This document shows, piece by piece, positions 8,312 to 17,500 of a stretch of DNA of 64,000 nt. Where the stretch lies: the NCBI GenBank assembly GCA_910586225.1, contig CAJUIL010000006.1, forward strand, positions 62,001 through 126,000, in the 5' to 3' direction. The notes under the pieces are model-generated. The model searched no databases. It was not told where the DNA came from and saw only the letters and a program-made list of their open reading frames with translations. Every line of letters starts with the position of its first letter. The stretch's first letter is position 1. A program made the translations under genes and the position numbers. The DNA is from an uncultured Eubacterium sp. (lineage in GTDB: Bacteria > Bacillota > Clostridia > Lachnospirales > Lachnospiraceae).

Positions 8312-9202
8312 ATGGAACTTCAAATGAAAGATGTCCGCAAGAGCTTTGGAGAAAAAGAGGTTTTAAAAGGGATTTCGTTTCGAGCCGTCAGCGGCAAGGC
8401 ATTTGGGCTGCTCGGCAGAAACGGTGCCGGAAAAACGACGTCGATCCGTATTTTGATGGATGTATTTCCAGCTGACAGCGGAGAAATCATGTTTTCCAAT
8501 GCTCCGGTCGATTACAAAAAAGTGCAGTTCGGTTATTTGCCGGAGGAGCGTGGTCTGTATCCGAAAAAAAAGATTATCGATCAGCTCGTTTATTTCGCAA
8601 AGCTCAAGGGCATGGACCAGCGCAGCGCCGTGCAGTCGGCGGATTACTGGCTAAAGCGCCTGGATATGGCGCAGCATCGGAATAAGCGTTTGGATACCTT
8701 GTCAAAGGGCAACCAGCAGAAAATCCAGCTGATTACTGCTCTTGCGCATAATCCGCAGGTTGTGATACTGGATGAACCGTTTTCCGGCCTGGATCCGGTC
8801 AATGCGATGCTGCTTAAGGATGTTGTGAAAGAAGAGATCGCAAAAGGCAAGATTGTGTTGTTTTCCAGTCATCAGATGAGCTATATCGAGGAATTTTGCG
8901 ATAATATTGCGATCTTAAACGGCGGAAGAGTCGTACTGTCGGGAGATCTGCGTGAGATCAAGCATAATTATCCGCGCAACCGGCTTGTCATACGCTCAGA
9001 GCAGAGCCAGCAGATCGCTGCGGACTTTGGTCCGGCGTGCTCGGTCAGTGGGGATGGCTCTCTGCTGCTTACGCTTTCGGAGCCAGGTGAGAAGCGGCAG
9101 GTGATGCGTCAGCTGACGGAAGCTTATGATGTGGATGAGATCAAAGTATTTGAGCCGTCGCTGAATGATATTTTTGTAGAATATACCGAACAACAGGCGT
9201 AG
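8312..9202 (+). CDS. ABC transporter ATP-binding protein (NatA-like exporter)
   Basis: 296 residues. Walker A is GRNGAGKTTSI, signature LSKGNQQKIQ, Walker B VVILDEPFSGLDP, followed by the switch His in LFSSHQMSYIEE. The C-terminal 80 residues (from about 215, NRLVIRSEQSQQ to FVEYTEQQA) correspond to the DUF4162-type tail found in NatA/YhaQ-like exporters. It drives export with the permease encoded 21 bp downstream. NatAB exports sodium in Bacillus; relatives move antibiotics or peptides, so the substrate here is not known. Confidence 0.9.
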   Translation: MELQMKDVRKSFGEKEVLKGISFRAVSGKAFGLLGRNGAGKTTSIRILMDVFPADSGEIMFSNAPVDYKKVQFGYLPEERGLYPKKKIIDQLVYFAKLKGMDQRSAVQSADYWLKRLDMAQHRNKRLDTLSKGNQQKIQLITALAHNPQVVILDEPFSGLDPVNAMLLKDVVKEEIAKGKIVLFSSHQMSYIEEFCDNIAILNGGRVVLSGDLREIKHNYPRNRLVIRSEQSQQIAADFGPACSVSGDGSLLLTLSEPGEKRQVMRQLTEAYDVDEIKVFEPSLNDIFVEYTEQQA

Positions 9203-9223
9203 TGCCGGAAAGGAAGCGCAATT

Positions 9224-10567
9224 ATGACAGAAAACAAAACACAGCAGCCGACAGTCACACAAAGCTCCGGTATGCGGCAGTTTGGGACGATCCTGGGCTT
9301 TGAGTTAAAAGGCTGCCTGACGAATAAAACAAGTATCGGCCTGACTGCAGCCTTGATCGCGATCATTGTGGCCGTGACGTTTTTCCCGCGTATTTTAGAG
9401 CTGGTAAATGGAGGGGGAAGTAAGGAACCGGACAATTCTGTGGTTGTATCGCAGGAGGAAGATGCTTCGAGCGGCAGCGTTTCGGATGGCAGTCGGCCAG
9501 TCATGCTGATCCGTGCGGATTCTGCGGAAAATGGCCAGATGATCATGGAAAGCTTTCCGCTATCCTTTCCTGGATATCAGGTGATGCTTACAGAGCAGAC
9601 GGATGAGGAGATCAAACAGCAAATTCTTGCAGAAGAAGCGGAATGCGCGTTTGTCATGGATAGCCTGACATCGTATCATTATCTGGTCAAAGATCTGTCG
9701 ATCCAGGATCAGAAAACCGTGATTGCTGACGAGACTTTGCAAAATATGTGCAGCATGAATGCTATGGTGCGTGCGGGCATGACGCCGGAGGAAGCTGCAT
9801 CCGCCCTTGCTGTGCAGATTGAACATGAAACGGTCAATCTGGGAAAGGATCAGGTACAGAATTTCTTTTATACTTATATTATGATTTTTGCGTTGTACAT
9901 TGTAATCCTGCTGTATGGGCAGCTGATCACAACGAATGTGGCGACGGAGAAAAGCTCGCGGGCCATGGAGCTTTTGATCACGAGTGCGAAGCCAGCCAGC
10001 ATGATGTTTGGCAAGGTCATTGCATCATGTCTGGCAGGGCTGACGCAGCTGGTTCTCATTTTTGGCTCCGCGCTGCTGTGCTTCCGCATGAACGAGCAGT
10101 ATTGGGGTGACAACCAGCTGATAGCCTCCATTTTTGATATGCCGGTCTGGCTGGTTGGGTATATGCTTGTATTTTTTGTACTTGGATTTTTGATTTATGC
10201 CTTTTTATACGGAGCGATCGGCTCAACGGTTTCCAAGCTGGAGGATGTCAATACGGCTGTCATGCCGGTTACGATCTTGTTTATCGTCGCCTTTTTTATA
10301 ACGATGATGGCACTTGGAAATGGAACGGTGGACAGCACTTTGATGAAAATAAGCTCCTATGTGCCGTTTACGTCTCCGATGGCGATGTTTACGCGTTTGG
10401 CGATGAGTACGGTGTCTGTATATGAAATAGCGGCTTCAATCGCGATCCTGATCGTGTCGGTTATTATCATTGGCATAGCCTCCGCAAAAATTTACCGCGT
10501 TGGCGTATTGCTGTATGGGACAAAGATGAAGCTAGGCTCAATCTTAAAAGCGATCAAGAAGGCTTGA
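9224..10567 (+). CDS. ABC-2 type permease (NatB-like)
   Basis: 447 residues with ribosome site GGAAAGG. One N-terminal membrane helix (IGLTAALIAIIVAVTFF) precedes an extracellular domain of about 150 residues (SRPVMLIRADSAEN onward), then a cluster of about five to six helices begins near residue 220 (FFYTYIMIFALYIVILLYG). The signature TTNVATEKSSRAMELLITS matches NatB/YhaP-type permeases. It pairs with the ATPase just upstream. Its 3' end overlaps the convergent VWA gene by 14 bp, so there is no room for a separate terminator. Confidence 0.88.
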   Translation: MTENKTQQPTVTQSSGMRQFGTILGFELKGCLTNKTSIGLTAALIAIIVAVTFFPRILELVNGGGSKEPDNSVVVSQEEDASSGSVSDGSRPVMLIRADSAENGQMIMESFPLSFPGYQVMLTEQTDEEIKQQILAEEAECAFVMDSLTSYHYLVKDLSIQDQKTVIADETLQNMCSMNAMVRAGMTPEEAASALAVQIEHETVNLGKDQVQNFFYTYIMIFALYIVILLYGQLITTNVATEKSSRAMELLITSAKPASMMFGKVIASCLAGLTQLVLIFGSALLCFRMNEQYWGDNQLIASIFDMPVWLVGYMLVFFVLGFLIYAFLYGAIGSTVSKLEDVNTAVMPVTILFIVAFFITMMALGNGTVDSTLMKISSYVPFTSPMAMFTRLAMSTVSVYEIAASIAILIVSVIIIGIASAKIYRVGVLLYGTKMKLGSILKAIKKA

Positions 10568-12461
10568 AATAAAAAATAGGGCTTCTCGTAGTAAACGGCA
10601 GGCGGCTTCCACTGGGAAGCAGATAGGCGTGTTCCTGTTTTACGCTTAAGCTGCTTTCGATGAAGCCGTCTGTAATAATAAGAATCGGTCCGTTTTGGGG
10701 AAAATCTTCAGCCTGTTCGAGCAGACGGACGGCAGGCTGGAGGACAGTACCGCCGCGGCCTTTTACCTGTACCCGTCCGGCAATGTCCTCGACGGATAGA
10801 TAGCCAGCATCATAAGCGGCGGCGTCGCAGAATACGACTCTTGCGTATGGTACCTCCTTTGCCGCTGCATAGCTGGCGATAGAGCCGAGCGCCATACCGA
10901 GCTGCTTTGGCTCCATGGAGCCGGATGTATCGATAATAACGCCGAATGTGCGGTTATGTTCTAAAATCTCAGCAGGCACATACAAAGGCCTTGGGATATC
11001 CGGACTGGATGCTTGTCTGCGGCTTGGCCTGGCATAAGTCCGGTGTTTTTCCAGCGGAGCGAAATGCAGATCAAACCATTCTGCCAGCTGCACGTCCCAT
11101 GGAATGACAGGCATGGACAAGGCGCGGATCTCTTCGATCAGGCCAGCAGGGAGAAAGCCGCGGTTATGCGATTGGTGAAATTCAAGTCCTTGCTGCAGCG
11201 CTTCTTGCAAGAAATCATCCAGGCTGACGGCGCCTGTACGGTATTTGGATAAGGAGCCGTGTTTCGATGGTCCGCCAGTGTCAAGGATATCCCCATGTCC
11301 GTTTCCATGGAAGGTATCCAGGCTTTTATATTTGCGCATATCAGATAAGATCCGGTCATAAACGGATTCTGCGGACACTCCTCTTAGACTTTCATCATAC
11401 AGCAGCCCATCTGTAGGCATTTCTCCAAGCTGCATCTCATGAAGCCATCCATTGATGACAAAATCACACGCAATATTCCATAAATAAGCGTTTCTTCCGA
11501 TGCTGCGTTCGTTGTGCTTTAACCCGGCATGGAGATATTCATGCGCCAGCACGAACCGCCATTGGTTCTGGTTGTATTTGCAGGCAGGGTTGATGTAGAT
11601 TTCCTGTGAAGATACGTCGATCGCGGCAATCCGGATCTCATTTTGATAACAGCATCGATAATCCTCGATGATACGAAAATGTGACGCAATGCCGCCAAGC
11701 AGCGGATAATGGTCGATAAACCAGCGGGCAGCTTTTGCAGCGGGCGTGTTGGAAAAGTGCTGCTTTTCGTGTCCGCCGGATGTTGTCACGGCGTCGGAGA
11801 CACATTCTGCCAGATGGCAGGCAAAGCAGGAGGCAAAATGGTTGTATTCTCCGTTTGCAGTATCGTATGTCAACGGATGGGAGAGGCCGGACATATCGCA
11901 CTGGTCTGGAGCAGCGGTACCAAAATACTGTATACTGGCGCCCGCATGGTGCTCTGTTAGGTATTCATATAGCTGCAGCTCTGTTTTCAAGTTGCCGGGC
12001 AGCGGAAATGTGCGAAGGTCCATCAGAGGCTCTCCGGTTTTTAGATCCGCCAAGAAACGGTCAACATAAATGTCGCAGGCTTCGTTCCATAAAAACGGCT
12101 GGAAGGAGACGGTACGTTTCGTCGTACCGTCTGAAAGCTGCTTCTCATAGGAAGGCATATTTACTGCGTCGAAATGCCCAAAAGCGAGGTGCAGCAGACA
12201 ATGGGCGATGATATACAGCCATTGCTTTGCAGGCAGAAAAATATCTTGGTTGACATAAATGTGCCCTTGGCTGTCTACGACAGCTGGAGTTTTTGCACCA
12301 AGACGCTGCTTGCTCTGCGGGATGATCTCTCCATCCAGCCCGCCAAAAAGCGGGGAACTGCGTATTAGGCCGATGCCTGCCAGCAGGCTTTCAGCGGATG
12401 CGGACAGCTTTTTCTGGTTCGGATTCTTCCTGTTTTTATGTGTGTGGGTTTTTCTGCTCAT
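10554..12461 (-). CDS. Putative metallopeptidase (DUF2201_N-like) with VWA domain; duplicated zincin-like motif
   Basis: 635 residues. Residues about 20-345 hold two copies of the same pattern: AHCLLHLAFGH followed by WNEACDIYVDRFL (residues 86-136), and AHEYLHAGLKH followed by WNIACDFVINGWL (306-340). The second has an HExxH zinc-binding motif; the first has Cys in place of the catalytic Glu. The C-terminal third is a von Willebrand A-like domain with MIDAS motif DTSGSME near residue 515. The start lies a few bases after the stop of the AAA ATPase gene, so translation is coupled. Known MoxR AAA and VWA partners form metal-cofactor chaperone or protein-remodelling pairs; the substrate is unknown. 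No signal peptide is seen, so it is cytoplasmic. Confidence 0.8.
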   Translation of the reverse strand: MSRKTHTHKNRKNPNQKKLSASAESLLAGIGLIRSSPLFGGLDGEIIPQSKQRLGAKTPAVVDSQGHIYVNQDIFLPAKQWLYIIAHCLLHLAFGHFDAVNMPSYEKQLSDGTTKRTVSFQPFLWNEACDIYVDRFLADLKTGEPLMDLRTFPLPGNLKTELQLYEYLTEHHAGASIQYFGTAAPDQCDMSGLSHPLTYDTANGEYNHFASCFACHLAECVSDAVTTSGGHEKQHFSNTPAAKAARWFIDHYPLLGGIASHFRIIEDYRCCYQNEIRIAAIDVSSQEIYINPACKYNQNQWRFVLAHEYLHAGLKHNERSIGRNAYLWNIACDFVINGWLHEMQLGEMPTDGLLYDESLRGVSAESVYDRILSDMRKYKSLDTFHGNGHGDILDTGGPSKHGSLSKYRTGAVSLDDFLQEALQQGLEFHQSHNRGFLPAGLIEEIRALSMPVIPWDVQLAEWFDLHFAPLEKHRTYARPSRRQASSPDIPRPLYVPAEILEHNRTFGVIIDTSGSMEPKQLGMALGSIASYAAAKEVPYARVVFCDAAAYDAGYLSVEDIAGRVQVKGRGGTVLQPAVRLLEQAEDFPQNGPILIITDGFIESSLSVKQEHAYLLPSGSRLPFTTRSPIFYFKPS

Positions 12462-12463
12462 AG

Positions 12464-13537
12464 CTACGCACCTGCCTTATCCCGGATGGCAAGCCTTGGC
12501 AGGTCGCGGATGATCTCGATCAAAAACCAGTCCGGCAGCGTGCCGCTTTCATCAGAAGCTACGATCAGCTGTGCGATTTCATTGCTGATGGCGGATAAAT
12601 CCTTGATCAGCGCCTTTGCCCGGTGGACGAGGAATTTTGTTTCGCCGCCGATATGACACTTGTCTTTTGGAAGCTCGTGGATCAGCTGGCCACGAAACGA
12701 CTGGGCGAGAAAATACAAAACGTCCCGCTCTTGCGGCTTGGAAGGCCAGCGTTTCTCACCTTTGATGATGTCCGCGAGCAGGTGGGTATTGCCAAGCTGC
12801 TTGGTATAGGCAAGGAACATCCCGGCGTGATTTGCCGAAATACAGCCATAGACAAGCATTTTTAAATATGCGTCGGACAGCTCCTTTTTTCCCGCGCCTG
12901 ATTCTATAAGCGCATCGCTTAGCATATGCCATGACCGCGGTGTGGAGTAAGGCTGTTCCGTTTTCGGGGGCTCGCAAAACAGATGATCCGGACGGTTTGT
13001 GATATAATCCGTTATCCACGGATGGAGCTGGTTTTCATAGGCCCATTCCAGCCATTGCTTCGGGTCTGCTTTTAGCTGGACATGGAACATCCGGTTGACC
13101 AATGCGGATGACATCGTTTTTACAATAGCGCTGTCCTGCGCCCGGTTGCCTGCTCCGATGACGATGCTTCCTTGCGGCAGATGATATTCGCCGATGCGCT
13201 TTTCGTGGATCAGACTGTAAAATGCCTTCTGCACTTCCTGCGAGCAGGCGTTCAGCTCATCCAGAAAAAGTACATATGGCTCTTTGCGTGCGATCATTTT
13301 GGGTGGGAGAAATTCAGAGGTATCGCCCTTGATCTGTGGAATGCCAATAATATCCTCCGGGGCCAGCTGGCTGCCCAATAAGGAAACGCATGGAAGTCCG
13401 ACATCCTTTGCGAAACGCTCTACAAGCGCAGATTTGCCGATGCCAGGCGCACCCCAGATAAATACGGGCCGCACAGGCGCGATCGTTAATAAAAGCTCAG
13501 AAAGGTCTGACTGAGAGATAGTAATAGGTAAATTCAT
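12464..13537 (-). CDS. MoxR-family AAA ATPase
   Basis: 357 residues. Walker A WGAPGIGKSALVERFA (about 28-43), Walker B VLFLDELNAC, sensor region IGAGNRAQDSAIVKTMSSAL, arginine-finger region NRMFHV. This is the dynein-related MoxR/RavA type ATPase (AAA_5) that normally works with a VWA protein, here encoded immediately downstream on the same strand. A ribosome site (TGGAGGATTG) precedes the ATG at 13537. The leader toward 13765 contains a separate 35-codon ORF. Likely function: ATP-driven remodelling or maturation of an unknown target; the target is not deducible. Confidence 0.88.
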   Translation of the reverse strand: MNLPITISQSDLSELLLTIAPVRPVFIWGAPGIGKSALVERFAKDVGLPCVSLLGSQLAPEDIIGIPQIKGDTSEFLPPKMIARKEPYVLFLDELNACSQEVQKAFYSLIHEKRIGEYHLPQGSIVIGAGNRAQDSAIVKTMSSALVNRMFHVQLKADPKQWLEWAYENQLHPWITDYITNRPDHLFCEPPKTEQPYSTPRSWHMLSDALIESGAGKKELSDAYLKMLVYGCISANHAGMFLAYTKQLGNTHLLADIIKGEKRWPSKPQERDVLYFLAQSFRGQLIHELPKDKCHIGGETKFLVHRAKALIKDLSAISNEIAQLIVASDESGTLPDWFLIEIIRDLPRLAIRDKAGA

Positions 13538-13657
13538 ATAAGTTCAATCCTCCATGATTGCCGAAAGCCTAGTGTGGTGACCCGCTGGTATGTAAAAGAG
13601 CGCACAAAATAAAGCCTCGGTAAAAATGGGTACTGGTGTCTCGCGAAGAAAAACAAC

Positions 13658-13765
13658 TTACAATAGCAGGCTGTTTATAGAATGATCTTTCCATTTGATC
13701 GGGACAACCAGACCCTTGCTGGTATCAATAGCTGCAGTTTTGATCGTAGTGATAGAATTTGTCAT
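13658..13765 (-). CDS. Small 35-residue protein or leader peptide upstream of the MoxR gene
   Basis: Found by reading the minus strand. GAAAGGAGGACAATC (a near-perfect ribosome site) is followed by ATG at 13765 and 35 codons ending TAA at 13658. The product starts MTNSITTIKTAAIDTSKGLV and ends SINSLLL. No family recognised, and no signal peptide, membrane helix or Cys. It sits 120 bp upstream of the MoxR start on the same strand, so it may be the first gene of that unit or a regulatory leader peptide. The strength of the ribosome site is the main support. Codon choice is ordinary. Confidence 0.6.
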   Translation of the reverse strand: MTNSITTIKTAAIDTSKGLVVPIKWKDHSINSLLL

Positions 13766-13884
13766 GATTGTCCTCCTTTCGAATATGGGTGAATTGGTTT
13801 CAGTAGTTTTTATATCGGTCAGTTTTCTTTTTTTATGTAGAGGATTTTGTAAATTTAAGAAATTTAAGAAATTATGAAATTATC

Positions 13885-13913
13885 TTGACTTTTTTACAAC
13901 ATGGGACTATAAT
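13885..13913 (+). promoter_or_regulatory. Promoter of ssrA, TTGACT-17-TATAAT
   Basis: TTGACT at 13885-13890, a 17-bp spacer and a perfect TATAAT at 13908-13913. The tmRNA acceptor-stem start lies 26 bases after the -10 box, which suggests a short 5' extension removed by RNase P. Confidence 0.85.
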
Positions 13914-13938
13914 GGCAAAAATAAATACAATTTCATAT

Positions 13939-14275
13939 GGGATAGTAAAGGTTTCGACAGGGGTTTTAAAGCTGGAGAAGCGAGCCGCAGGAGATGCGTC
14001 AACTCTCAAAATTAAAATTAAACGCTAACGATAATTTAGCATACGCTGCCTAGTTGCAGCTGTCTGATCTAGTGCACCTACACATTAGAACCCAGGCATC
14101 GACGATGTAGGAAACGATGCATATTAAGCTTTGCGTATGCAGGCGTATGATGAAGCTACTGAAACGGCAACCGTGTCTGTGCGGGTGCCGCAGAGGGAAT
14201 GTTAAATCATAGACTACGCTCGTAGAAGTACAGTGGAGGGATCTTTGGACACGGGTTCGATTCCCGTCTATTCCA
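13939..14275 (+). ncRNA. ssrA: Transfer-messenger RNA (tmRNA)
   Basis: tmRNA rescues stalled ribosomes and adds a degradation tag. The 5' strand GGGATAG (13939-13945) pairs with CTATTCC (14268-14274) to form the acceptor stem, with discriminator A at 14275. The T arm ACGGG-TTCGATT-CCCGT lies just before it. The tag reading frame GCT AAC GAT AAT TTA GCA TAC GCT GCC TAG (14024-14053) gives ANDNLAYAA. The 3' CCA is not encoded (the next bases are CTT), so it must be added by enzyme. One-piece, non-permuted form. The length, near 337 nt, is normal for Firmicutes. Confidence 0.96.
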
Positions 14276-14531
14276 CTTCTAGTAAGGCAGGGAGTCTTGT
14301 ATGATCAATGCTTTCCGGCCTTACTCTTGGAAAAACCAGGCTTTCGCCGTATCTTTCAACATAGTTTCAGGGATTTTTTGGATTTTATTAAGAAAATATA
14401 GATTGTATGTTCCGTTTATCTATGATAGAATAATGACACTATTTTCCTGTTTTTTACAGATTTATAATAACAGGAAGCACGCAAAATGCCGTACAGGCTG
14501 AGCTACTATAAAAATAGGAAGGAACAAGATC

Positions 14532-17500
14532 ATGAAAAAACGATTAGCAGCGGCTTTGCTGTCCGCCTGTCTGGCGCTTGGGCCATGTGCGGGCTATGCC
14601 GCGCCGGTGTACGGTGCGCAGCAAAATGCCGTACAGACAAAGGAACAAGGATCCGAAGGGATATTGGAGGTAGAGGCTGTATCCGCACAGCTGTTTCCCT
14701 ATGAAGGGGAGGTGACGGTAGAGGTCAGCGGAGAAAACGGCGTGCAGAAAAGCCAGAAGCTTACAATGACAAAGGGCGCGTCAGAAACCGCGGTGCTGCA
14801 GGTTCCGCAGGGCGCTTATACGGTCAGTATCCGGGCAGAAAAGTTTGCTGCCTATACACAGTCTGTCCAGGTGGAAGCGGGCTGGACGCATAAAATAAAG
14901 GTCTGCTCTGCCAGAATACAAAATGGAGACAGTGCGGCGCCGGGCTGGCTGCGTCCGGGGGATGTGGATGGTGACGGTGATATCGACAAAGAAGATTCCA
15001 AGCTGATGACAGCCGCGATGCGGGAAAAGCAGGATGATGCCGCTTATGATGTCAATGGCGACGGCAAGGTGGATCTGGCAGATCTAGATGCACTTGTGCA
15101 AAGTATGGATAAGAAGCAGGAATCGTCTGTGGAAAAGCTTTGGACAGTATCCGGCGCGGATGCACAGACAGAAAACGGGACGGTGCTGGAAGGTGCCGCA
15201 GGTTTTGATGCGTTGTTTACGCAGGAAGGCAGCGTTAAGCTGAAAAATCAAAACGGCGGGGAGATTTCACAGCAAAACCCTGTGGAATTTTCGGTTACGC
15301 TGGCTGGTGAAAATGCACAATCGGCTCCAGTGATAGGCGGTATGACTATTCAGGCGCCGCTTGTGCTGGAAGATGCCGCTGATGGGAATACACAAAGCCA
15401 GATTGCAGAAGGATCGGCGGATATCGTATATACAGACGATCAAGGCCAGGAACAGACCTTGTCGCTGGATCTTCGTGGAAATAAGCAGGCTGCGCTTGCG
15501 TCGTTTGCCTTAAGGGCGAACAGCCCGTCAGTCCAGACCGAGTCTGACGGCTCCCTGGTACTTGATTTTGGTGGTCAGATCGCGGTAAAGCGGGTGACGA
15601 TTCATATTACTGGGACGACGAAAAAAGAGCAGAAGCTTGTGGAAATCGCAAGAGTGACGTTTGTCAATGATATGGAAAACCGTATTCCGGCTCCGCAGCT
15701 TGACATTCCGTCGATCACCGCGATCACGCCAGGCAGCAAAATGCTGACGGCGGCATGGAGCGCGCAGAAAAATATTACTGGATATGAACTGTATATTTCC
15801 GGGCCGGTCAAAAACCAGAGCCAGCCGGAAACACAGATCATCGCGGTATCCGATACGTCATACGACGTTTCATCGATCAATCAGAAAAACCTTGTAAATT
15901 ATAAGGAATATACGCTCAAAGTGCGATCGGTAAACGGGGATTGGAAAAGTCCATGGTCAGAGGCAAAAACTGCAAAGCCGCTCCCGCAGGCAATACCGGC
16001 AGCACCAGACAATGTAACGGCTTCGGGCGGCTACCGTTCGGTGACGGTTTCATGGAAGGATATGGACGATTCTGATGGATATATGGTCTATTATAAAGAA
16101 AAAAGCGCGCAGGATTATGAGCCGGTTGTCTCAGGCTTTGTGCAGACAAAGGAAGGGGCAGATAGGCTGAGCGGGACAAGCTATACGATCCACGGCTTAA
16201 AGGAGCACGCATCCTATCTTGTCTATGTCATCAGCTGGAATGAATTTGGCTGGGGTCCGAAATCGCTTGTATCTGAGGCTGTGACCAGGTCGGAGGCGGT
16301 TCCGGTCCTGCCGTCGTTTGAGGTGCTGAATACGCCAAATGGCGTCGGAGAGGTGACGGCGCATATTAAAGACGCTGTGATCGGCGGCAGCAATGCCAGT
16401 ATGGTAAACAGTGCCCTGGATAAAAACAAAAACAGCGGACTTGGACTGGTGGACAATGACTATGCGTCCTACTGGAGCAAGGTGGACTGGGAGGATGGCG
16501 TGCAGTATCCGGATGCGAACAAAGGCATGACGGTCACGCTGGATCAGGAATATCGGATGAATTATCTGACCTTTGCGGCAGCGGATCAAAAGTACGGCTT
16601 TGATACCGTCCGGGTGGAATACTGGAACCAGGCAGATCCGAAAAACGCAAAGTTTGCCGGCGCAAGGCTGCTGGAAAAGAAGGATATCAATGATAATCCG
16701 TATTATATTGTAAAGCTGGATGAAACGATCAAAGCAGATAAGGTCAAGCTGAGCATCGGGCGGACATTCGTGCGGGCAGAAATGAAAGTCGGAGAAATCC
16801 GTTTTTATCGTTATAACCCGTTGGAGGACGATATTATGGCCCTGTATACGGATGAAATGCATACGACGCTTCGGACGGATGTGACGCTGGATACGATCCA
16901 AGCGCTGGAGGCACGTCTGGAGCAGACAGATGCAGAAAGCGGCGAAAAGCATCCGCTGTACCAGGAGCTTGCGCTGGAGCTTCGTACAGCAAGGGAAATA
17001 CTGACGACCGGGCTGGATGCTGCGCAGATCATACATCCGCAGATTACAGCGAAAAAGGATACGCATCTTGGATTTGGCGGTCTGAATGACTGGCAGCCGC
17101 TTGGAAAAGCGGTTTCTGCAGGAGAAACACTGCTCGTATATGTCGGACATCCGACGAAAAGGACTGGGGACGCGGCACAGCTGCAGCTGGTGTTTACACA
17201 GCACCATGCGGAATCCTCCGGCTTAGCACGTACGATGAACTTAAAGGTTGGCAGAAATATGATCACAGTTCCGCAGATCTCAGATAAACTGGATGAACGC
17301 GGCGGCCAGATTTACGCAGCATATACCGGAAACAGCGAATCGGACAAATATGCAATCCGTATCAGCGGCGGCGCCATCATTCCAGTACTGGATGTATACG
17401 GGAAATCCGCAGACGAGCGCGCGCAGGCGATCCGTGCTTATATACAGGCATTAGAAAGTCATACCGCTGCGCTGGAAACAGAGCATTCGAATATACATAC

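Noticed and set aside
13695..13877. Rightward 60-codon hydrophobic frame
   Set aside because: Starts TTG without ribosome site and is the complement of the 35-codon minus-strand ORF and its leader, which has a strong site.
14301..14501. 66-codon frame between ssrA and the M60 gene
   Set aside because: A weak GGGAG lies upstream, but the frame begins inside an inverted repeat (AGTAAGGC/GCCTTACT) after ssrA and its product shows no recognisable family; support too weak.
16197..17207. Long minus-strand frame within the M60 gene
   Set aside because: Shadow of the real gene's codon bias: Arg/His/Pro-rich product, no ribosome site, no family resemblance.
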